A stretch of DNA of 64,000 bases from Progne subis subis (Eukaryota > Chordata > Aves > Passeriformes > Hirundinidae), in NCBI GenBank assembly GCA_022316685.1, contig JAKJHU010000151.1, positions 186,001-250,000 on the forward strand. The letters are read 5' to 3'. Of this stretch, positions 36,501-42,500 are shown one piece after another; position 1 is the first letter of the stretch; each line of letters opens with the position of its first letter. Below the pieces are notes generated by a model. That model was given only the letters and a program-made list of their open reading frames with translations. It did not search any database and was not told where the DNA came from. The position numbers were made by a program, and so were the translations under genes.

Positions 36501-39500
36501 GGAATGTTGATCCATGGATTTGCCCATCCCTGGGTCTCATCTTAATCCCAGCCAAGGGATTTAGGGGACACAGCAGCACCTGGAGTCCCCCAAATCCAAT
36601 GGGATAAAAGGACCCCTGGCCACCACCCTGAGAGAATGTGGGATTGATGCTTCCAAAGGACCAAATGCTTCTCGGTGGACCATGATCCTTGCGGATCCTT
36701 TCCAATATTCCTGAATCCCTTCGGAATATTCGCTGATCCTGAGACTGAGTTTGGAGCTGAGCAGGTGGTCAGGATGAGTCCTTGTGCAGCTCCAGGAAGA
36801 AGCCGGAGTCTGCAGTGGGATTTTCAGGTGGGGTCTGGGGAGCTGCACCAGCAGTAGCGTTTGGGTTTGTGAAGCCTGAAGCTGACACACAGATCATTGG
36901 GATGATAAATAAGGAGGAGGACAGGTTGTTATTAAGGAATGAGGTGAATTCCCTGGTTAAACGGTCGCAATTGGAGAAAATGCCCTTTTAACCCTGGGAA
37001 ATGCAAGAGGGACGAGGAAAAACACGGGAGGGAGTTTGGAGATGACCTTTAAGGACCAGCGTGGGCGACAGCCATGAGCTTGCAGGATCTCAGTGGGGGT
37101 CTGGGCTCGGGATATAGGGAAAGGGGACTGGAAAAGAGGGATACGGTCTACATGCGTGGAACAGAGCCAGTGTCGTGTTCCCAGCTCTTCAGAGGAGCCT
37201 GGAAACTGGGGTTGGAAGAGTGATTTGTTGACAGGGTGGTGATCGGGTCAAGGTTGATGTTGGAAGTCTTTTCCAACCGAAACGATTCCAAGATTCTGTT
37301 GATTTGAGGGTGCTGGTGCTTTCCAACCATCCTCCAAAAACTCAATCCAACTGCTCCCAGCCCAGCATCCCAAATGGGAAGAGGGGGTTTGGTGGCATCC
37401 CATCCTTCACCTTGTGTTATCCACCCAGGAGCATGGAGCCGGAGGGAGAACAGGCTTCCCTACCCCTCCGGCTCCTGTTTTCCAGGTAATGGGCTTTTCC
37501 ATATTTCACCTTCCAGTTAAATCGCCTGTGCTGGAGCCTAACTGGCCTCCCCGCGCTAATTGCACCAACGCAAACCATTCCAATCGAGTGCTAATTTAAT
37601 TAGAAAGCACCCATTTTAGTTAATTTGTTCGAGAAGATCACTGCAAACTCCTGGAGAGAACAGATGTTCCCCTCTCCCCCGATGAACATTCTGGGCTTTG
37701 TAAATGGCTCCTGCTCAGCCTTGTTTAGGAGAGAAAAGAGGATTTTATAGCCGCAAACGACCCTTTCTGTAAACATTTTACAGCTCTCTGCACGTTTGAG
37801 TGACGATAAACCCCGAGCAGCTCGGCGGGCTGCAAATTTGGGACCATACGGCCGTCATTTTATTGTCATATTTCACGGTCGTAACGTTAATGGAAGATGC
37901 TCGCTCCAGTCTTTTTTAACAGCTCCGCTGAGCACGCTCAGCCGCCTCGGCTTCCCAGGAATTCGGGGAGGTGCGGCGGCAGCTTCTGGGTTTGTTTACG
38001 GCTCCTGCTTCTGGAGGGATAAGTTTGGCAATGTGGATTTTCGCCTCTTTCCTCACCCTGGCTGAGGGATGATTCCAGTGGGGCTGCCACTGTCACCGCG
38101 CCCTCGGTGGTGAGTCTTGATCCAACCATTCCTGGCTCCGGGAATCTGAGCCTTAAGAGTATCCCAATTTAGGAGGGGCTCTCGAGTCCAACTCCTGGTC
38201 ATGCACAGGACAACCCCGATTTAATTTAGGAGATATCCAGTGCTGCCACCCTCCCTGCGGATGTGGCCAGTCCCCCTTGGATCCCATGGGATCTCCATCA
38301 CTTCCAGCATTTCCTTCAGGGCTTCTGCCCGCAGATCTTTGCTTCAGAACTCTTTTTTTTGGCAGCCAGGTGAGGCAACCAAGCCTTTGATCAGTAGAGT
38401 CGGTGGCAGAAGATGCCCTGGAGCTTTCCACAAAGCGTCTGCGGGGTTGGGGATGGAGGGTTTGGACACTGAGGGATTGTCCTGGGATAACAGGGACTGG
38501 CATCACCGCCAGCTTTGACCCCAGCAGGATTTGGTGCAGTTTGTTCCTCTTGGGAGGAAGAAATGGGGATAAAATACAGGGAATTGATTTCTCTGTGTGG
38601 TCACAAACATCTCCAGGGTGGTGTGGCCCTGGCACAGGTGTTCCAGAGAAGTTGTGGATGCCCCGTCACTGGAAGTGTTCAAGGCTGGTTTGGATGAGGC
38701 TTGGAGTGGTGGAAGATGTCCCTGCCCATGAGAATTGGTCCTTAAGGTCCCTTCCAGAACACGAACCGTTTTAGGATTCCATGAAAAAACAGGCAAAAAA
38801 ATTATTATGGAAGAAAAACTCTTCAGTCCTGGCAAAGGAGTGAGACTCGGCAGATCCTAAATTGGACGCTTTGCAATGAGGAAATAAAATCACAGCGAGG
38901 TTTCTGACTTCTGGGGCTTCTCAGAGCCACCAAGACAGGAGGAGGACAGGCGAGGAGATCCAACCCCAGCCTCCAACAACACCCGGGCCATCTGTGCCAT
39001 GCCAAAGGTTGAAAATATCCCAAGCCTAGAAGTTTCTGGTGGATGTAGGAAATGGAGATGGATCACAGAATCATTAAGGTTGGAAAAGACCTCGGAGATC
39101 ATCAAGACCAACCAGTGACCAATCCCCACCTTGTCACCAGACCAGAGAGCCCTGAGTGCCACATCCAATCATTCCTTGGGACGCCTCCAGGGATGGGGAC
39201 TCCAAACCTCCCTGGGCAGCCCCTTCCAATGCCTGACAACCCTTTCCATGGAGAAATTTTTCCTGATGTTGTCTCGGTTTTGAAAGACAGTTGTCTGCCA
39301 AGGAAAGCTGGAGCCTCCCTTGGAATGAAGAATGTAAACCCCCTTCCCTCCAAATTGTTATAATTTTGCAATTAGAGGCTTTCGGGCAGAGATATGGGAA
39401 ATAGGAGTAACAGTTCTTTACTAGGAATATTGAAAATGAAAAGAGAAATACAAATGTAGCAGTACAAAAAAAAAAAAACCAACAAAGCAAAAAAACCCAC

Positions 39501-42500
39501 CAAAAAACCAACCAACCAACCAACCAACCAAAACAACAACAACAACAACAACAACAAAAAACCAACCCCAAAACCAAAAAACAAAAAACCAAAAAAACCC
39601 CAAAAAACAAAAAAACACACAAAAAAACCAAGCAAGGAAGCAAATAAAAATCCTGGAAAAACCCTGACAGAGTCAGGGATACGACCTGACACCCTGTTGG
39701 TCAGGGTGTTGGAAGCAGCCCAAATAAATCCTCCTGGAGTAACAGAAGTGGTTCTGTGGAGTAGAGATGGTCCTGTAGAAAATCCAGTGGTGGTGAGATG
39801 GATCCGGTCATCCTCTGGGAATCCAGTGGAAAAACAGGATCCCCTTGTGTCCTTCATTCCCAGTTTTTATCTAGCTGGGAACAGCTGGCTCCTCTCCACT
39901 CTGTGGAGCATCTCCCAATGGGATGATGGAATGTGTCATGGCACTGGTGGGCCATTATCAGAAGATGTCTGCTGGAGGATGGAGGGGTGGTGACAGAGAT
40001 AAGAAACACTGCCCCACCTGGATTTAAGGGTTTGGAAGCATCCTCCTCCTCTCCCCTGGAGTGACAAGAGAAGGACAAAACATCTCCCAAAAACCTAACT
40101 TTCAACAGATGAAATAGAATACACATTTTAAAGTTACATGACCCAAGACAGATGTTGAGCTTGAACCTCCCCACTTTGGTGGATCCGTGTTGTCCCTCCT
40201 GCTTGAGGGGTGGATGCGTTTAGACTCAGTTTTTCAGGTCTCATCCACCTGTGGCCGGAGGATTGGGTGGAAGAGCAGCAGGACGAGTTTCTAGTGCAGG
40301 TTGTCACCGCGTGGATTTAGTGCAGGATGGAGCCAGGGAGATCCAACCCTCCCCATACACTTTTTCCATATGAAAAACCATTTGTGGAAAATTCTGGGAT
40401 GTAGCCCTTGCTGCTGGGATTTCCACTCCAAATTTTATTTAAATTACATTTTAAACTATTATTATTACTATTACATTACTATTACTATTACTATTACTAT
40501 TACTATTACTATTACTATTATTATTTTAATACAATTAAAAAGTCATCTCCCAGCTCAAGTTTCTCCAGGAGCACTTTGGCAACAAAAGGAAAAGACCTTT
40601 CTAAGGCATATTCAGCCTCTGGACTCCCCTGAGGTGTCCTGAAAGGGTTAAGGGATATTTTTCTCTTGGGAATGAGGAGGAAAGGTGTGTTTGGAGGGAA
40701 TTTCTCCTCATGGTATTAAGCCTTGAAAATCCGGCAGGGAAATGCTGAGATGCATCTTGGTGCTCTGAGCCTTCCTGGAGGAAGATGCAGAACAGGATGA
40801 AACCCTTCGGTGGCATCAGGAGAACGATGGAGACCAAGCATTCCATCAGGCTGGAGGTTCTTGAGGAAAGGAAACCAACCAAAATTCCAGTGTTTGTCCT
40901 GCTGGATGGTAAAGTTTGGAAAGCTGCAAGGGAGTTGTCTTTTCCTGCATCCCGCTGCTTTGGGGCTTGGAAATCTTCACCCCTGATGCACGGCATCTCC
41001 AGCTGCCTTCCACCTCCCCACCTTGCGGAGAAACCCGATGTTTTAATCCCTCAGGGATCAGGAATGATGAGCAGGGAGAGGATTTGGGGCCCAGGCCCAG
41101 ACCCACCTCCTTTCACCCTTCATCCGAGAGGATTGCCCACCTTGAAATCCCTTCCAGTCCCTCTCAGATCAGCATCTGGGTGAAACAAATTTGGTTTTAA
41201 CTTCCCTGTCGGATGCAGCTGGAGCCGCTCGGCTCCGGCTGGGGGAAAACCAGGTTTTATTGAAAAATCTAATGGTGCCACCTGAAGCGTGATTTACTGC
41301 ACTGTCCACTCCTCAGACTTGATAATATATTTCTATTAGATTTCCTTCTTTTCCCTCTTTTTTCCCGGAGGAGAGTGGCAAGTTTCTCCGTCTGCCTGAC
41401 ACCTTCTTAGGCTTAGGCAAAATAAATGTTGATTTCCATCAGGAGGAAGAGCGCTGGAAGTCCTAATTCTACGACAAGCCTGACAAGCTCAGCGAAAAAC
41501 CGCCCAGCTTTCGATGGGAAACTCGTGATCTGGCCTCGGTTCTTCTCCTTTGGAGCCGTTCAGTCACGGGAATGAAAAAGGGGTTGCTTTCGCTAACTAG
41601 AAATTATATACCTGGTTCCTTGGAAGATGGATTGCGCCGCTCCCGGAATGCCGGGAAAGGCGGCGGGGGGAGAGAGTGAAGGAGCTGGAGATACGACCCA
41701 AGATTGATCACGCCATTTGCAGGATCTCCCAAGCACAAAACTGGAAAAATATCTTTTCCTTTGCCAAGGTTGGGTGGAGTGATGGCCCCAGCTTGATCCA
41801 GGTTTTCCCTCCTGGGGGTTTTTTGGGATGTGGCGCTCACCCCTATGGCTGCCCCGTCCTTCCTCCATCTTCTTCCATCCAAGGGGAGGAACTGAACCAG
41901 TTCAGCCCTCTCACGACTTACTTTGGGTTTATTTTCTCATTCCCACCTGGAATTTTTTTTGAGGGATCTGTTGGAAATCAAGCATGGATGCTCTGGAAGT
42001 ACCTTGGCTCCATGTGCTCTGTTCCGAAGTCAGGAAGTTAATTATGGTTGATTTAAAAATCACCTTTATTCTTTTTCTCACGCACCCAAAATTATCCATT
42101 TTCTACTTCTGTAATCATTCCTGCTTTGAGCTGCCTCACGGATATCAGCTAAGGAAACTTTCCCTGGCTCATCCAAAGGGAATTGCGCCATTCCCAACCA
42201 TTCCTGTCGAACTCACACCATGGGGCAGGAATGTGGATTTGATTTTGACCCCTTGAGGTGACGGCCAGCAGCTCCAGACCCTCATTCCAGCAACCAGGCT
42301 GGGATTCAAAGGTCCCAGGCTGGAAAAAACACCTGGCTGGATGCCAAGGGGAAAAATCGGGAGGGTGGGAGCGCAAGGGTGCTTCGCTCCGTGTCGCCAT
42401 TCCTGAAAGCCGGATTCGGCTGCGTTGCCGCTGAGGAATATCCCGATCCGCCGTGTCTGCCATGCATCCCCCTGATGTATGGGAGTTGTATTAAGGGTGG

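Noticed and set aside
39469..39660. CCAA/CAA-rich tract as an independent microsatellite
   Set aside because: It lies within the ERVL-type LTR, where A-rich low-complexity sequence is normal for such elements.
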